Position numbers and translations under genes: made by a program | Assembly (NCBI RefSeq): GCF_040729435.1 | Contig: NZ_CP160398.1 | Coordinates: 5,127,001 to 5,191,000 of the forward strand | Direction: 5' to 3' | DNA length: 64,000 nt | Source of the DNA: Pseudomonas sp. HOU2 | GTDB lineage: Bacteria; Pseudomonadota; Gammaproteobacteria; Pseudomonadales; Pseudomonadaceae | Shown here: positions 31,517 through 40,666 of the stretch, in pieces | How the letters are laid out: every line of letters begins with the position of its first letter | How positions within the stretch are numbered: position 1 is the first letter of the stretch | The notes under the pieces: model-generated | The model's database searches: none | Told to the model about the DNA's origin: nothing | The model's input: only the letters and a program-made list of their open reading frames with translations

Positions 31517-31600
31517 CCCTGTAGGAGCTGCGGCACGCTGCGATCTTTTGATCTTGAAGCAGAATCAACAGATCGCAGCGTGCCGCAGCTCCTACAGGGG
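31517..31600. repeat. palindromic intergenic repeat, class D
   Basis: CCTGTAGGAGCTGCGGCACG at the left and its near inverse at the right (GTGCCGCAGCTCCTACAGG) are joined through GCTGCGATC/GATCGCAGC. It is a different family from the other REPINs here and recurs at 53348-53440. Confidence 0.85.
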
Positions 31601-31617
31601 GAAGGAATTGCAGGCAC

Positions 31618-31645
31618 AAAAAAGCCCCGCATCTGCGGGGCTTTT
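31618..31645. terminator. bidirectional terminator
   Basis: AAAAGCCCCGC-atct-GCGGGGCTTTT lies between the convergent chemoreceptor and DUF3108 genes; T runs occur on both strands. Confidence 0.92.
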
Positions 31646-31659
31646 CGGTGTAGCGCGGA

Positions 31660-32373
31660 TCAGCTGCCTTTAACGGTTTTGCCGTTGACCGTACCGTCCT
31701 GGAGCATGATGTTGTACTCCTTGCCGTCGGTTTCAACCTGTTGCAGGCGGACCAGCAGGTAATCCCAGTCCTTGGCGAACCACAGCACAGTGATGCGCTT
31801 GCTTTGTGTCGGGTCGCGCACGCGCTCGACCTTGATTGCATCGATCTTGCCGGCCTTGGTGTCGACTTTCTCGGCACCCAGTACGCGGAAATCGTAAGTA
31901 TCGACTTCACCGTCGTCGACCACCTGATAGCTCATGGTCTTCTTGCCGGCGGCGACGTCATGCTGCAACGCCAGTTGGTAGGTCGACTTGTCGACCATGC
32001 CACGGTTCAGCGGGATCTTCACCGCGTCGCCACGGTCGGTGCCGGTGACCATCTTGCTGTTCCAGTCGAAGTCCAGATCAGCCTTTTTCGCTTTGCCCAG
32101 ACCGCCACGTTCGAAGTGGTAGGACTGTGGCAACAGGGTATCCTTGTCCAGGGTCAGGGTGCTTTCTTCGGTCAGGCTGGCGATCATCATCGACGCCTTG
32201 AAGCTGAGTTTCCAGACGCCGTTGGCTTCCTTGGTCAGGCTGCGTTCGGCGGTGCCGCTCATGGGCAACTGTTTCCAGTCGGCGGTGTAGCTGGCGGAGA
32301 ACGGTTGAAGGTCTGCCGCCTGCGCGAATGGCAGGGCGAGCAGAGCGCAAGCGAAGAGCAGGGCGCGACGCAT
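31660..32373 (-). CDS. DUF3108 family exported protein
   Basis: This 237-residue protein has a signal peptide (MRRALLFACALLALPFAQA) and a beta-rich mature part that starts LQPFSASYTADWKQLPMSGT, typical of DUF3108. Function is unknown; a periplasmic or outer-membrane-associated lipid-binding-like fold is possible. It follows purN by 8 bases with a TAGGAG SD and is the last gene of the purM-purN operon, an order conserved in Pseudomonas. Confidence 0.88.
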   Translation of the reverse strand: MRRALLFACALLALPFAQAADLQPFSASYTADWKQLPMSGTAERSLTKEANGVWKLSFKASMMIASLTEESTLTLDKDTLLPQSYHFERGGLGKAKKADLDFDWNSKMVTGTDRGDAVKIPLNRGMVDKSTYQLALQHDVAAGKKTMSYQVVDDGEVDTYDFRVLGAEKVDTKAGKIDAIKVERVRDPTQSKRITVLWFAKDWDYLLVRLQQVETDGKEYNIMLQDGTVNGKTVKGS

Positions 32374-32381
32374 AAAATCTC

Positions 32382-33032
32382 CTAGTGTCGAATCAAGTGG
32401 CCGCTGGCCGCGAGTAACTGGCCATCCAGTAAAGCACCTTGTTCGCCGAGTGCCAGTCGGCCTTCGGCAAACCAGCGTATAGCCATCGGGTAGATCAGGT
32501 GTTCCTGGACATGCACTCGCTGCGCAAGTGTCTGCGGCGTGTCGTGCAACTCTACCGGTATTACTGCCTGTACGACCAGTGGTCCACCATCGAGTTCCTC
32601 GGTGACGAAGTGCACGGAGCAGCCGTGCTCGGCGTCGCCGGCCTCCAGCGCGCGCTGATGAGTGTGTAACCCTTTGTATTTGGGCAGCAGCGACGGGTGG
32701 ATATTGAGCAGGCGACCCTGGTAATGACGCACGAAGTCAGCGCTGAGAATGCGCATGAAGCCGGCCAGTACCACGAGTTTCGGTTTGAATTCGTCGATCA
32801 GTTCGATCAGGGCAGCATCGAAGGCCTCGCGACCTTCGAAAGCCTTGTGATCCAGCGAGCGGGTGGCGATACCCGCGTCACTGGCGCGTTGCAGGCCATA
32901 GGCGTCGGCGCGGTTGGAAATCACCGCAGCGATGCGGACCGGGCTGTCGCCGGTCCGCGTGCTGTCGATCAGAGCCTGCAAGTTACTGCCGGTGCCGGAC
33001 AACAGCACCACGACATCACAGGTTGCGGACAT
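32382..33032 (-). CDS. purN: phosphoribosylglycinamide formyltransferase
   Basis: This 216-residue enzyme transfers the formyl group from 10-formyl-THF to GAR, the third step of purine synthesis. Substrate motif VLLSGTGSNLQAL is at the N-terminus and the catalytic set is NIHPSLLPKYKGLHTH with the later GCSVHFVTEELDGG aspartate. It overlaps purM by one base (TAATG). Confidence 0.97.
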   Translation of the reverse strand: MSATCDVVVLLSGTGSNLQALIDSTRTGDSPVRIAAVISNRADAYGLQRASDAGIATRSLDHKAFEGREAFDAALIELIDEFKPKLVVLAGFMRILSADFVRHYQGRLLNIHPSLLPKYKGLHTHQRALEAGDAEHGCSVHFVTEELDGGPLVVQAVIPVELHDTPQTLAQRVHVQEHLIYPMAIRWFAEGRLALGEQGALLDGQLLAASGHLIRH

Positions 33033-34090
33033 TAATGAGCCTTAAGGTTCTGCAGGTCAACCTGGGCAGCGCCTTCAGCAGCGGCAGCGATCTTGCCGAT
33101 GACCCAAGGCTGCTCGCCGGCATCACGCAGGGTGTTCAGGGCCACTTCAACGTGCTCCTGAGCCACGCAGATCACCATGCCGACGCCGCAGTTCAGTACG
33201 CGGTGCATTTCGGTCTCGTCGACGTTGCCTTTCTCTTGCAGCCAGTCGAAGACTGCTGGGCGAGTCCAGCTGGCCACGTCAACCACGGCCTGAGCGCCTT
33301 TTGGCAGAACGCGCGGGATGTTGTCCAGCAGACCGCCACCGGTGATGTGGGCCATGGCCTTGACCGCGCCGGTGTCCTTGATCAGCTTGAGCAGCGGCTT
33401 CACGTAGATGCGGGTCGGGGCCATCAGCAGGTCGGTCAGCGGTTTGCCGTCGAGCTGAACGGTTTCGATGTCGGCACCGGACACTTCGATGATCTTGCGG
33501 ATCAGCGAGTAGCCGTTGGAGTGCGGGCCGGACGATGGCAGGGCGATCAGCGCGTCACCGGTGGCGACTTTCGAGCCGTCGATGATTTCGGCTTTTTCCA
33601 CGACGCCGACGCAGAAGCCGGCCAGGTCGTAGTCTTCGCCTTCATACATGCCAGGCATTTCAGCGGTTTCGCCGCCGACCAGGGAGCAGCCAGCCAGTTC
33701 GCAGCCTGCCCCGATACCGGTGACGACGGTGGCGGCCACGTCAACGTTCAGCTTGCCGGTGGCGTAGTAGTCGAGGAAGAACAGCGGTTCAGCGCCGCAC
33801 ACCACCAGATCGTTGACGCACATGGCGACCAGGTCCTGGCCGATGCTGTCGTGCTTGTTCAGGTTCAGCGCCAGGCGCAGCTTGGTGCCGACGCCGTCGG
33901 TGCCGGAAACCAGCACTGGCTGCTTGTAGCCGGCCGGGATTTCGCAGAGGGCGCCGAAACCGCCCAGACCGCCCATGACTTCCGGGCGCGCAGTGCGCTT
34001 GGCGACGCTCTTGATGCGTTCGACCAATGCTTCACCGGCGTCGATGTCTACACCGGCGTCCTTGTAGCTCAGGGAGGGTTGCTTGCTCAT
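33032..34090 (-). CDS. purM: phosphoribosylformylglycinamidine cyclo-ligase (AIR synthetase)
   Basis: This 352-residue enzyme forms AIR from FGAM with ATP, the fifth step of purine synthesis. It starts [32 protein letters not shown] and [11 protein letters not shown] are ATP-binding motifs of the PurM family. The start at 34090 fits the family; an ATG at 34147 would add 19 unlikely residues. First gene of a three-gene operon with purN and the DUF3108 gene. Confidence 0.97.
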   Translation of the reverse strand: MSKQPSLSYKDAGVDIDAGEALVERIKSVAKRTARPEVMGGLGGFGALCEIPAGYKQPVLVSGTDGVGTKLRLALNLNKHDSIGQDLVAMCVNDLVVCGAEPLFFLDYYATGKLNVDVAATVVTGIGAGCELAGCSLVGGETAEMPGMYEGEDYDLAGFCVGVVEKAEIIDGSKVATGDALIALPSSGPHSNGYSLIRKIIEVSGADIETVQLDGKPLTDLLMAPTRIYVKPLLKLIKDTGAVKAMAHITGGGLLDNIPRVLPKGAQAVVDVASWTRPAVFDWLQEKGNVDETEMHRVLNCGVGMVICVAQEHVEVALNTLRDAGEQPWVIGKIAAAAEGAAQVDLQNLKAH

Positions 34091-34464
34091 GATCCAGGCC
34101 TTTAGGGGAGGGGATTCAGGGGTAACGACCGAGTTCAGCGGGAACATCGAAATCGAGGGGGCGATGGCCTCACGCGAATTTCGGGGTGCCCGGCTGTTGC
34201 CGGTCTGCGAAGGCGCGCGATTTTATCAGGCTTGAGGGGCAGCGGCCATCCTCGCGCCGACGGGCAGGGGCATAATCGACTGAAATTTTTTGCAATTGTG
34301 CCAGGTGGCTGCCTGTATAAGGTGTGCCGATTAACCGTCTATCGTTATCACTGTGCAAAAACTTACCGCTAGCGTGTGAATGTTTTGCGATGGCAGATTG
34401 TCACAGCCTTGCTTAACCGGTTCACGCGGCCTGTTCCAGCCGCTCCTGTCGACGGGAATTTTCC
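34091..34464. promoter_or_regulatory. divergent promoter region between purM and the DUF2066 gene
   Basis: This 374-base gap must drive purM to the left and the DUF2066 gene to the right. Its middle is AT-rich (about 34270-34370). No perfect sigma-70 pair, repeat or RNA gene stood out. Confidence 0.45.
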
Positions 34465-35523
34465 ATGCGTTTTTGTAAATTGTTGGTTGTGGGTTGTTTG
34501 TCGTTGGTCAGCCTGGCGAGTCATGCCGAAAACCTCAAGGGTCTCTATCAAGTGCGCCAGCCGGTCAGCAGCCAGGCGCCGGAAGAGCGTGATCGCGCCA
34601 CGCAGGCGGCACTGGATACGCTGGTGTTGCGCCTGACCGGTGACCCCAAGGCTCCGCAGAATCCGGGGCTGGCGGCGATTCGCAAGGATCCGCAGCAGAT
34701 CATCAGTCAGTTCGGTTTCGATGCCGGGCCGCCGGAGGTGCTCAAGGTCGATTTCGATCCGGCCACCACCGAGCAGGCGCTGCGCCGGGCCGGGCTGTCA
34801 TTGTGGGGGGCGAGTCGGCCGTCGATTCTGAGCTGGTGGCTGAACGATTCGACTGAAGGTTCGAGCCTGGTCGGCGACGGTCAGGCAGCGGCTGCACCGC
34901 TGCGTTCTGCGGCTCAGCATCGCGGCTTGCCGCTGCGTCTGCCGCTGGCGGATCTCAGTGAGCAACTGGTGGCCACCGCGCCGGTGCTGGACGGCACCGA
35001 TCCCGCGCCATTGCGCGGCGCTTCGGAGCGTTACGGCGCGGATGCCTTGTTGGCGGTGCATACGCACGAAGAGGGCGGGCAGTGGCAGGCCAAGTGGCAT
35101 CTGTGGCTGGGCGATCAGAAAGAGGCCGGCAGCGTGCAGGGCGCCGATCAGGCTACCGTGGCCGATGCGGTGATGCTGGCAGTGGCTGAGCGTCTGGCCC
35201 CGCGATTTGTTGCCAAGCCCGGCGCTTCCGGTCAACAGACCCTCGAAGTGCAGGGCATGAATCTTGAGCACTACGCCGCGCTGCTGCGGTTACTCGAACC
35301 GTTCGGTGTGCGTCTGCAGAGTGTCGATGGCGATCGCATTGTGTATCGGGTCAACGGCAGTGCCGATCAGTTGCGTTCGCAATTGTCGCTGGCGAAGTTG
35401 CAGGAGTTGCCGGCCGAAGCACCGACGCCAGTGGCAGCGCCGCAGCCAGCGGTCGCAGGTGCGGCGCCTGTTGCGGCTCCAGCGCCTGCACCGGTAGCGC
35501 CTTCGTTGCGGTTTCGCTGGTAA
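34465..35523 (+). CDS. DUF2066 family exported protein
   Basis: This 352-residue protein has a signal peptide (MRFCKLLVVGCLSLVSLASHA, with a cysteine that does not fit a lipobox well). The mature start ENLKGLYQVRQPVSSQAPEE is typical of DUF2066. The C-terminus is a Pro/Ala-rich tail (about residues 310-345) ending SLRFRW. Function is unknown. It lies 34 bases before the PerM-type transporter gene and was conserved in that order in the Pseudomonas genomes I recall. Confidence 0.85.
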   Translation: MRFCKLLVVGCLSLVSLASHAENLKGLYQVRQPVSSQAPEERDRATQAALDTLVLRLTGDPKAPQNPGLAAIRKDPQQIISQFGFDAGPPEVLKVDFDPATTEQALRRAGLSLWGASRPSILSWWLNDSTEGSSLVGDGQAAAAPLRSAAQHRGLPLRLPLADLSEQLVATAPVLDGTDPAPLRGASERYGADALLAVHTHEEGGQWQAKWHLWLGDQKEAGSVQGADQATVADAVMLAVAERLAPRFVAKPGASGQQTLEVQGMNLEHYAALLRLLEPFGVRLQSVDGDRIVYRVNGSADQLRSQLSLAKLQELPAEAPTPVAAPQPAVAGAAPVAAPAPAPVAPSLRFRW

Positions 35524-35557
35524 GTCTTTCCTTATATAGAAGCAGTAGGAGTGGTAC

Positions 35558-36631
35558 ATGGCCGATTCGCGGCGTTGGTTCTGGCTCGGTGGGGTAGTCC
35601 TGCTTTGCGCATTTGTCTGGTTGCTGCATCCGATCCTCACGCCGTTTCTGGTGGCGTTGCTGCTGGCTTATCTGTTCGATCCGCTGGTGGATCGCCTTGA
35701 GCGACTCGGTCTGTCGCGTACCTGGGGCGTGATTGCGGTGTTTGCCTTGTTCACCCTGATCGTCACCACGTTGCTGCTGGTGCTGGTGCCGATGCTCGCC
35801 AAGCAGTTGGTGCGCTTGTACGAGCTGGCACCGCAGATGCTCGACTGGCTGCAGCACACCGCGCTGCCGTGGGCGCAATCGAAGCTGGGGTTGTCGGACG
35901 GTTTCTGGAAGTTCGACAAGGTCAAGGCGGCGATCAGCGAACACATGGGGCAGACCACCGACATCGTTGGTGTGGTGCTGAGTCAGGCGACGGCCTCGAG
36001 TCTGGCGCTGATCGGCTGGCTGGCGAATCTGGTGCTGATCCCGGTGGTGAGTTTTTATCTGCTGCGCGACTGGGACGTGATGATGGCCAAGATCCGCAGC
36101 CTGTTGCCGCGTGATCGTGAAGAAACCATCGTCTCGCTCGCCGGTGAGTGCCACGAGGTGCTTGGCGCGTTTGTGCGCGGGCAATTGCTGGTGATGCTGG
36201 CGCTGGGGGTGATTTATGCGGCGGGTCTGATGATCGTCGGTCTGGAACTGGGGCTGTTGATCGGCCTGATTGCAGGCTTGGCGGCTATCGTGCCGTACAT
36301 GGGGTTTGTCATCGGCATTGGCGCGGCGCTGATTGCCGGGCTGTTCCAGTTCGGTGGCGACCTGTACCCGATGATTGGCATCGTCGCGGTGTTCATGGTC
36401 GGGCAAGCGCTGGAAGGCATGGTGCTGACGCCTTTGCTGGTGGGTGACCGCATCGGTCTGCATCCGGTGGCGGTGATCTTCGCGATCCTGGCGGGTGGCG
36501 AGCTGTTCGGTTTCACCGGGGTTCTGCTGGCATTGCCGGTGGCGGCGGTGATCATGGTGCTGGTGCGTCACGTGCACGATTTGTACAAGGACTCGGATAT
36601 TTACAGCGGGGCAGATGAGCCCGAGTTGTAA
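35558..36631 (+). CDS. AI-2E/PerM family transporter
   Basis: This 357-residue inner-membrane protein has about eight membrane helices with a long soluble stretch (about residues 80-150). SFYLLRDWD, AGLAAIVPYMGFVIG and the C-terminal FGFTGVLLALPVAAV are typical of the family. Members act as exporters, sodium/proton antiporters or, in E. coli TqsA, AI-2 exporters; the substrate here cannot be told. An AGGAG SD lies 7 bases before the ATG. Followed after 219 bases by hda. Confidence 0.9.
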   Translation: MADSRRWFWLGGVVLLCAFVWLLHPILTPFLVALLLAYLFDPLVDRLERLGLSRTWGVIAVFALFTLIVTTLLLVLVPMLAKQLVRLYELAPQMLDWLQHTALPWAQSKLGLSDGFWKFDKVKAAISEHMGQTTDIVGVVLSQATASSLALIGWLANLVLIPVVSFYLLRDWDVMMAKIRSLLPRDREETIVSLAGECHEVLGAFVRGQLLVMLALGVIYAAGLMIVGLELGLLIGLIAGLAAIVPYMGFVIGIGAALIAGLFQFGGDLYPMIGIVAVFMVGQALEGMVLTPLLVGDRIGLHPVAVIFAILAGGELFGFTGVLLALPVAAVIMVLVRHVHDLYKDSDIYSGADEPEL

Positions 36632-36850
36632 TCCGGTTACGGACGACCCGGCATTGCGCCGGGTTGGCCCGTGTTTTGCGGTGAGTCTGCTCGGCGTCGC
36701 GTCAGAGAAACCGTCATAAAACCAGCGTGTTAACGCAAACCTTTGATTTTGCTTGGAGTCTGTCGCATTGTGCGCTCAGCTTCACGGGTATAAACTTCGC
36801 AAACTTTACACAGAGGCCACTAACGGTTCATTGAGAACTGTTCAGTCAGC

Positions 36851-37555
36851 ATGAAACCGATTCAGCTGCCCCTAGGTGTGCGTCTGCGTGACGACGCCAC
36901 CTTCATCAACTACTACCCAGGCGCCAATGCCGCTGCACTCGGCTATGTCGAGCGCCTATGCGAAGCCGACGCCGGCTGGACCGAAAGCCTGATCTACCTG
37001 TGGGGCAAGCATGGGGTAGGGCGTACGCATCTGTTGCAGGCGGCTTGCCTGCGCTTCGAGCAGATGGGCGAGCCTGCGGTGTACCTGCCGCTGGCCGAGT
37101 TGATGGATCGCGGCATCGAAATCCTCGACAACCTTGAACAGTACGAACTGGTCTGCCTGGATGACTTGCAGGTGATTGCCGGCAAGGCCGACTGGGAAGA
37201 GGCGATGTTTCATCTGTTCAACCGTCTGCGTGACAGTGGTCGGCGTCTGCTGATCGCCGCTTCTACTTCGCCACGCGAATTGCCGGTGAAACTGGCCGAT
37301 CTCAAATCGCGCCTGACCCTGGCGCTGATTTTCCAGATGCGTCCGCTCTCCGATGAAGACAAATTGCGTGCCCTGCAATTGCGCGCGTCGCGTCGCGGCC
37401 TGCACCTGACCGATGAAGTCGGACACTTTATCCTGACCCGCGGCACCCGCAGCATGAGTGCATTGTTCGACCTGCTCGAACAGCTGGATCAGGCCTCGTT
37501 GCAGGCGCAGCGCAAGTTGACGATTCCGTTCCTGAAAGAAACCCTCGGCTGGTAG
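36851..37555 (+). CDS. hda: DnaA regulatory inactivator Hda
   Basis: This 234-residue AAA+ protein promotes hydrolysis of DnaA-bound ATP when it is attached to the DNA-loaded beta clamp and so prevents re-initiation. The clamp-binding motif is at the N-terminus (QLPLGV, residues 5-10). The Walker A variant GKHGVGRTH is at residues 52-60 and Walker B is VCLDDLQVI. Length agrees with the family. A weak hairpin follows (ACGTGG/CCACGT, 37570-37587). Confidence 0.94.
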   Translation: MKPIQLPLGVRLRDDATFINYYPGANAAALGYVERLCEADAGWTESLIYLWGKHGVGRTHLLQAACLRFEQMGEPAVYLPLAELMDRGIEILDNLEQYELVCLDDLQVIAGKADWEEAMFHLFNRLRDSGRRLLIAASTSPRELPVKLADLKSRLTLALIFQMRPLSDEDKLRALQLRASRRGLHLTDEVGHFILTRGTRSMSALFDLLEQLDQASLQAQRKLTIPFLKETLGW

Positions 37556-37780
37556 CCAGCCCTTGAAATACGTGGCTTTGACCACGTTTTGACATATTTC
37601 AGGCGCCAGAAAATCCGCTTTTCCGCACCCTGTGCAGACCGCGTATCGACTCAAATGGGCTTAAGCGCTTAGATGTAAACGAGAAACCGGGAAGTCACAA
37701 AAAGATCGATTGAATTTGCAAATGAGGCCGATAGCGGGCATAGTCTCGGCTTCTTTACAACTTCAGCCACGGTCGTGCCC

Positions 37781-38395
37781 ATGCTAAATCGCTTCGCACC
37801 CCTCGTGCCTCTCGCACTCGTCACCCTGTTGTTCGGTTGCGCTGCTCATTCTCCAGTTCAAGAGCAGCCTCAACAGGTTAAAAATTCTGCCACTGCCCAG
37901 TCTTCCGTTATTTACCAGGAAGAGCTGGACACCGAAAAGGAACTCTCGGACTTCAACAAGAAGCCGTACGAGCTTCCGGTTCTGGCCGACAGCATCCTTG
38001 AACGCGGCATGTCCCTGATCGGTACCCGTTACCGTTTCGGCGGCACCTCTGAAGCCGGCTTCGACTGCAGCGGTTTCATCGGTTATCTGTTCCGCGAAGA
38101 AGCCGGCATGAATCTGCCGCGCTCCACCCGTGAAATGATCAACGTGGATGCGCCTCTGGTCTCGCGCGGCAACCTTGAGCCGGGCGATCTGCTGTTCTTC
38201 GCCACCAATGGTCGTCGCGGTCGTGTAAGCCACGCCGGGATCTACCTGGGTGACAACCAGTTCATCCACTCCAGCAGTCGTCGCAGCGGCGGTGTTCGCA
38301 TCGACAGCCTGGGTGACAGCTACTGGAGCAAGACCTTCATCGAAGCCAAGCGCGCCCTCGCGATGGCACCGACCGTGGTCACCGCTCGCAAGTAA
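37781..38395 (+). CDS. NlpC/P60 peptidoglycan endopeptidase lipoprotein (first)
   Basis: This 204-residue protein has a lipobox LLFGC (Cys20) and a C40 cysteine peptidase domain (about residues 70-195). The catalytic triad is visible: Cys96 in GFDCSGF, histidine in SHAGIYLG, and a third polar residue after FIHSSS. It should cleave peptide stems of murein in the periplasm. Promoter-like TTGCAA (37716-37721) and CATAGT (37739-37744) are 17 bases apart. I choose the ATG at 37781 over a GTG at 37775. Confidence 0.92.
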   Translation: MLNRFAPLVPLALVTLLFGCAAHSPVQEQPQQVKNSATAQSSVIYQEELDTEKELSDFNKKPYELPVLADSILERGMSLIGTRYRFGGTSEAGFDCSGFIGYLFREEAGMNLPRSTREMINVDAPLVSRGNLEPGDLLFFATNGRRGRVSHAGIYLGDNQFIHSSSRRSGGVRIDSLGDSYWSKTFIEAKRALAMAPTVVTARK

Positions 38396-38484
38396 TTCCC
38401 CCGTTGTCGTCACGTCCGTGGCGACAAAAAACGGCTCCGGCACGGAGTAGACCTAAACTTTACAAGGTGAAGTTAAAGTCTTAC

Positions 38485-38512
38485 TTGAAGTTTGTCGTAT
38501 AGCCGCTAGAAT
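38485..38512 (+). promoter_or_regulatory. candidate promoter before the second NlpC gene
   Basis: TTGAAG (38485-38490) and TAGAAT (38507-38512) are 16 bases apart. The start point would be near 38519, just ahead of the terminator-like hairpin at 38533. Confidence 0.5.
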
Positions 38513-38532
38513 CCTGTATCTATATTGATGGC

Positions 38533-38567
38533 AAACCGCCTGCGTGCTCCGCAGGCGGTTTTGTTTC
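38533..38567 (+). terminator. terminator-like hairpin inside the leader
   Basis: AAACCGCCTGCG/CGCAGGCGGTTT, a 12-bp perfect stem with loop TGCTC, is followed by TTGTTTC. It lies about 50 bases before the second NlpC start and about 140 after the first NlpC stop, so it either ends the first transcript or attenuates the second. Confidence 0.8.
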
Positions 38568-38614
38568 TGTCCATTCGGCAGAGAAAGCCGCAGCCAGATC
38601 AGGATGTTCTGCTT

Positions 38615-39151
38615 ATGACGATGTCGGCCCGCCTTGCTTTGATCTTCTTCGCAGCGCTGCTCAGCGCCTGCGCCAGCCGCACGCCGCCGCCTGCGCCCGT
38701 GGTACGTGCCCCGGTCGTGTTCGGACCTTCCCAAGCTTTTTCGCCGGCTGCTGAAGACGTGCTGTTTCGCGCGCTGGGCCTGGTTGGCACGCCTTATCGC
38801 TGGGGCGGCAACACACCGGACTCCGGGTTCGATTGCAGTGGCCTGATCGGTTTCGTCTACCGCGATGCTGCTGGCATTTCCTTGCCGCGCTCGACGCGCG
38901 AGATGATCGTGATGCAGGCGCCGAACGTCGGCAAAGAGGGTTTGCAGACCGGCGATCTGATCTTCTTCGCCACCAACGGCGGTTCACAGGTCAGTCATGC
39001 GGGGATTTACGTCGGGGAAGGGCGCTTCGTGCATGCGCCGGCCACCGGCGGCACGGTGAAGCTGGACAGCCTGTCAAAGGCTTACTGGCAGAAGGCGTAT
39101 CTGAGTGCCAAGCGGGTGCTGCAGCCGGAGCATCTGGCGCGTAACCCGTAA
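38615..39151 (+). CDS. NlpC/P60 peptidoglycan endopeptidase lipoprotein (second)
   Basis: This 178-residue protein is a paralogue of the gene before it. The lipobox is LLSAC (Cys19), followed by a Pro-rich linker and the peptidase domain with Cys74 in GFDCSG and histidine in SHAGIYVG. The start at 38615 follows an AGGA about 10 bases upstream; a second ATG at 38621 is also possible. Both copies keep the catalytic residues. Confidence 0.9.
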   Translation: MTMSARLALIFFAALLSACASRTPPPAPVVRAPVVFGPSQAFSPAAEDVLFRALGLVGTPYRWGGNTPDSGFDCSGLIGFVYRDAAGISLPRSTREMIVMQAPNVGKEGLQTGDLIFFATNGGSQVSHAGIYVGEGRFVHAPATGGTVKLDSLSKAYWQKAYLSAKRVLQPEHLARNP

Positions 39152-39172
39152 TTCAAAGAGCTCACAGTCCAA

Positions 39173-39262
39173 TGTAGGAGTGAGCCTGCTCGCGATAGCG
39201 GTTGATCAATCAACACTGATGTTGAATGTGACACCGTCATCGCGAGCAGGCTCACTCCTACA
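39173..39262. repeat. REPIN, class B
   Basis: TGTAGGAGTGAGCCTGCTCG and CGAGCAGGCTCACTCCTACA are perfect inverse arms. It lies between convergent genes. Confidence 0.9.
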
Positions 39263-39284
39263 GTTGTTTCAGGTCAGGCAAAAG

Positions 39285-40598
39285 TTACTTGGCGGACGAC
39301 ACCCGCCACACCTTGTTCCCCACATCATCGGCCACCAGCAAACCACCTTGCTGGTCGATCACCACGCCTACCGGGCGACCCAAGGCGTTTTCGTCCTTGT
39401 CGAGGAAACCGGTCAGCACATCCACCGGTGCTCCGTTCGGCTTGCCGGCGGCGAACGGGACGAAAATCACTTTATAGCCACTGTGCGGTTTGCGGTTCCA
39501 TGAGCCGTGCTGGCCAATGAAGGCGCCTTCCTTGAACTGCGCCGGCAGGCTGTTGCCTTCGGCGAAGGTCAAGCCCAATGAAGCGGTATGCGGGCCGACG
39601 GCGTAGTCCGGGGCGATAGCCTTGGCCACCAGATCCAGATTCTGCGGCTTCACCCGCACATCCACGTGCTGTCCGTAATAGCTGAATGGCCAGCCGTAGA
39701 AGCCGCCGTCCTTGACCGAGGTGATGTAATCCGGCACCAGGTCGCTGCCGATCTCGTCACGCTCGTTGACCGCTGTCCACAACGCGCCACTGGTGGGCTC
39801 CCACGCCAGGCCGTTGGGGTTGCGGATGCCCGAGGCGAAGATCCGGTGATTGCCGGTGGCGCGATCGACTTCCCAGATCGCCGCGCGACCTTCTTCTTTA
39901 TCCAGACCATTCTCGCCAACGTTGCTGTTCGAGCCGACGGTGACGTACAGCCTGCTGCCGTCCTTGCTGGCGACGACGTTTTTCGTCCAGTGGTGGTTCA
40001 GCGTGCCGCCCGGCAAGTCGGTGACTTTGATCGGCTGGGTTTTGATCTCGGTCGCGCCGGGTTCGTAGTGGAAGCGCAGCAGGCGATCGGTGTCGGCGAC
40101 ATACAGGTCATTACCGACCAGGGTCATGCCGAACGGCGAGTTGAGGTTTTGCAAGAACACCGTGCGGGTCTCGGCCACGCCGTCGTGGTCGGCATCGCGC
40201 AACAGGGTGATGCGATTCGGGCTCGGCACGCCAGCGCCGGCCTTGCCCATGACTTTCTTCATCACCCAGCCACGAATGCCGCTGCTGTCGTCAGGCTTGG
40301 GTGGCGCGTTGGTTTCCGCCACCAGCACATCACCGTTGGGCAGCACGTAGAGCCAGCGCGGGTGATCGAGGCCTTCGGCGAATGCGGCCACTTGCGTGCC
40401 GGCCGCGGCGGTCGGTTTACCACCCGCAGGCCAGCCGATCGCCGGGGCGATGTTCACCGTCGGGATCAGGGTCTTGTTCGGTTCGGGCAGTTTCGGTGAC
40501 GGGCCGGTGCCGTCGGAGACTTGCAGGCTGGAGGATTCACCACAGGCGGTGAGCCCTCCGGCGAGGGCGATGACGAGAGCGAGCTGGGACTTGCGCAT
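39285..40598 (-). CDS. PQQ-type sugar dehydrogenase lipoprotein (L-sorbosone dehydrogenase-like)
   Basis: This 437-residue protein has a lipobox LTAC (Cys19) and a beta-propeller domain of the soluble glucose/L-sorbosone dehydrogenase family. Propeller-type segments include [39 protein letters not shown] and [13 protein letters not shown]. The C-terminus [19 protein letters not shown] completes the last blade. It may oxidise sugars or aldoses in the periplasm with PQQ, but substrate and cofactor are not proven by sequence. Confidence 0.88.
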   Translation of the reverse strand: MRKSQLALVIALAGGLTACGESSSLQVSDGTGPSPKLPEPNKTLIPTVNIAPAIGWPAGGKPTAAAGTQVAAFAEGLDHPRWLYVLPNGDVLVAETNAPPKPDDSSGIRGWVMKKVMGKAGAGVPSPNRITLLRDADHDGVAETRTVFLQNLNSPFGMTLVGNDLYVADTDRLLRFHYEPGATEIKTQPIKVTDLPGGTLNHHWTKNVVASKDGSRLYVTVGSNSNVGENGLDKEEGRAAIWEVDRATGNHRIFASGIRNPNGLAWEPTSGALWTAVNERDEIGSDLVPDYITSVKDGGFYGWPFSYYGQHVDVRVKPQNLDLVAKAIAPDYAVGPHTASLGLTFAEGNSLPAQFKEGAFIGQHGSWNRKPHSGYKVIFVPFAAGKPNGAPVDVLTGFLDKDENALGRPVGVVIDQQGGLLVADDVGNKVWRVSSAK

Positions 40599-40666
40599 TA
40601 CTGATCTTCCCTATGAATGCATTGACCTAATCATAGAGAAGCACAGGCGTGCGATGGTTCAACCGC

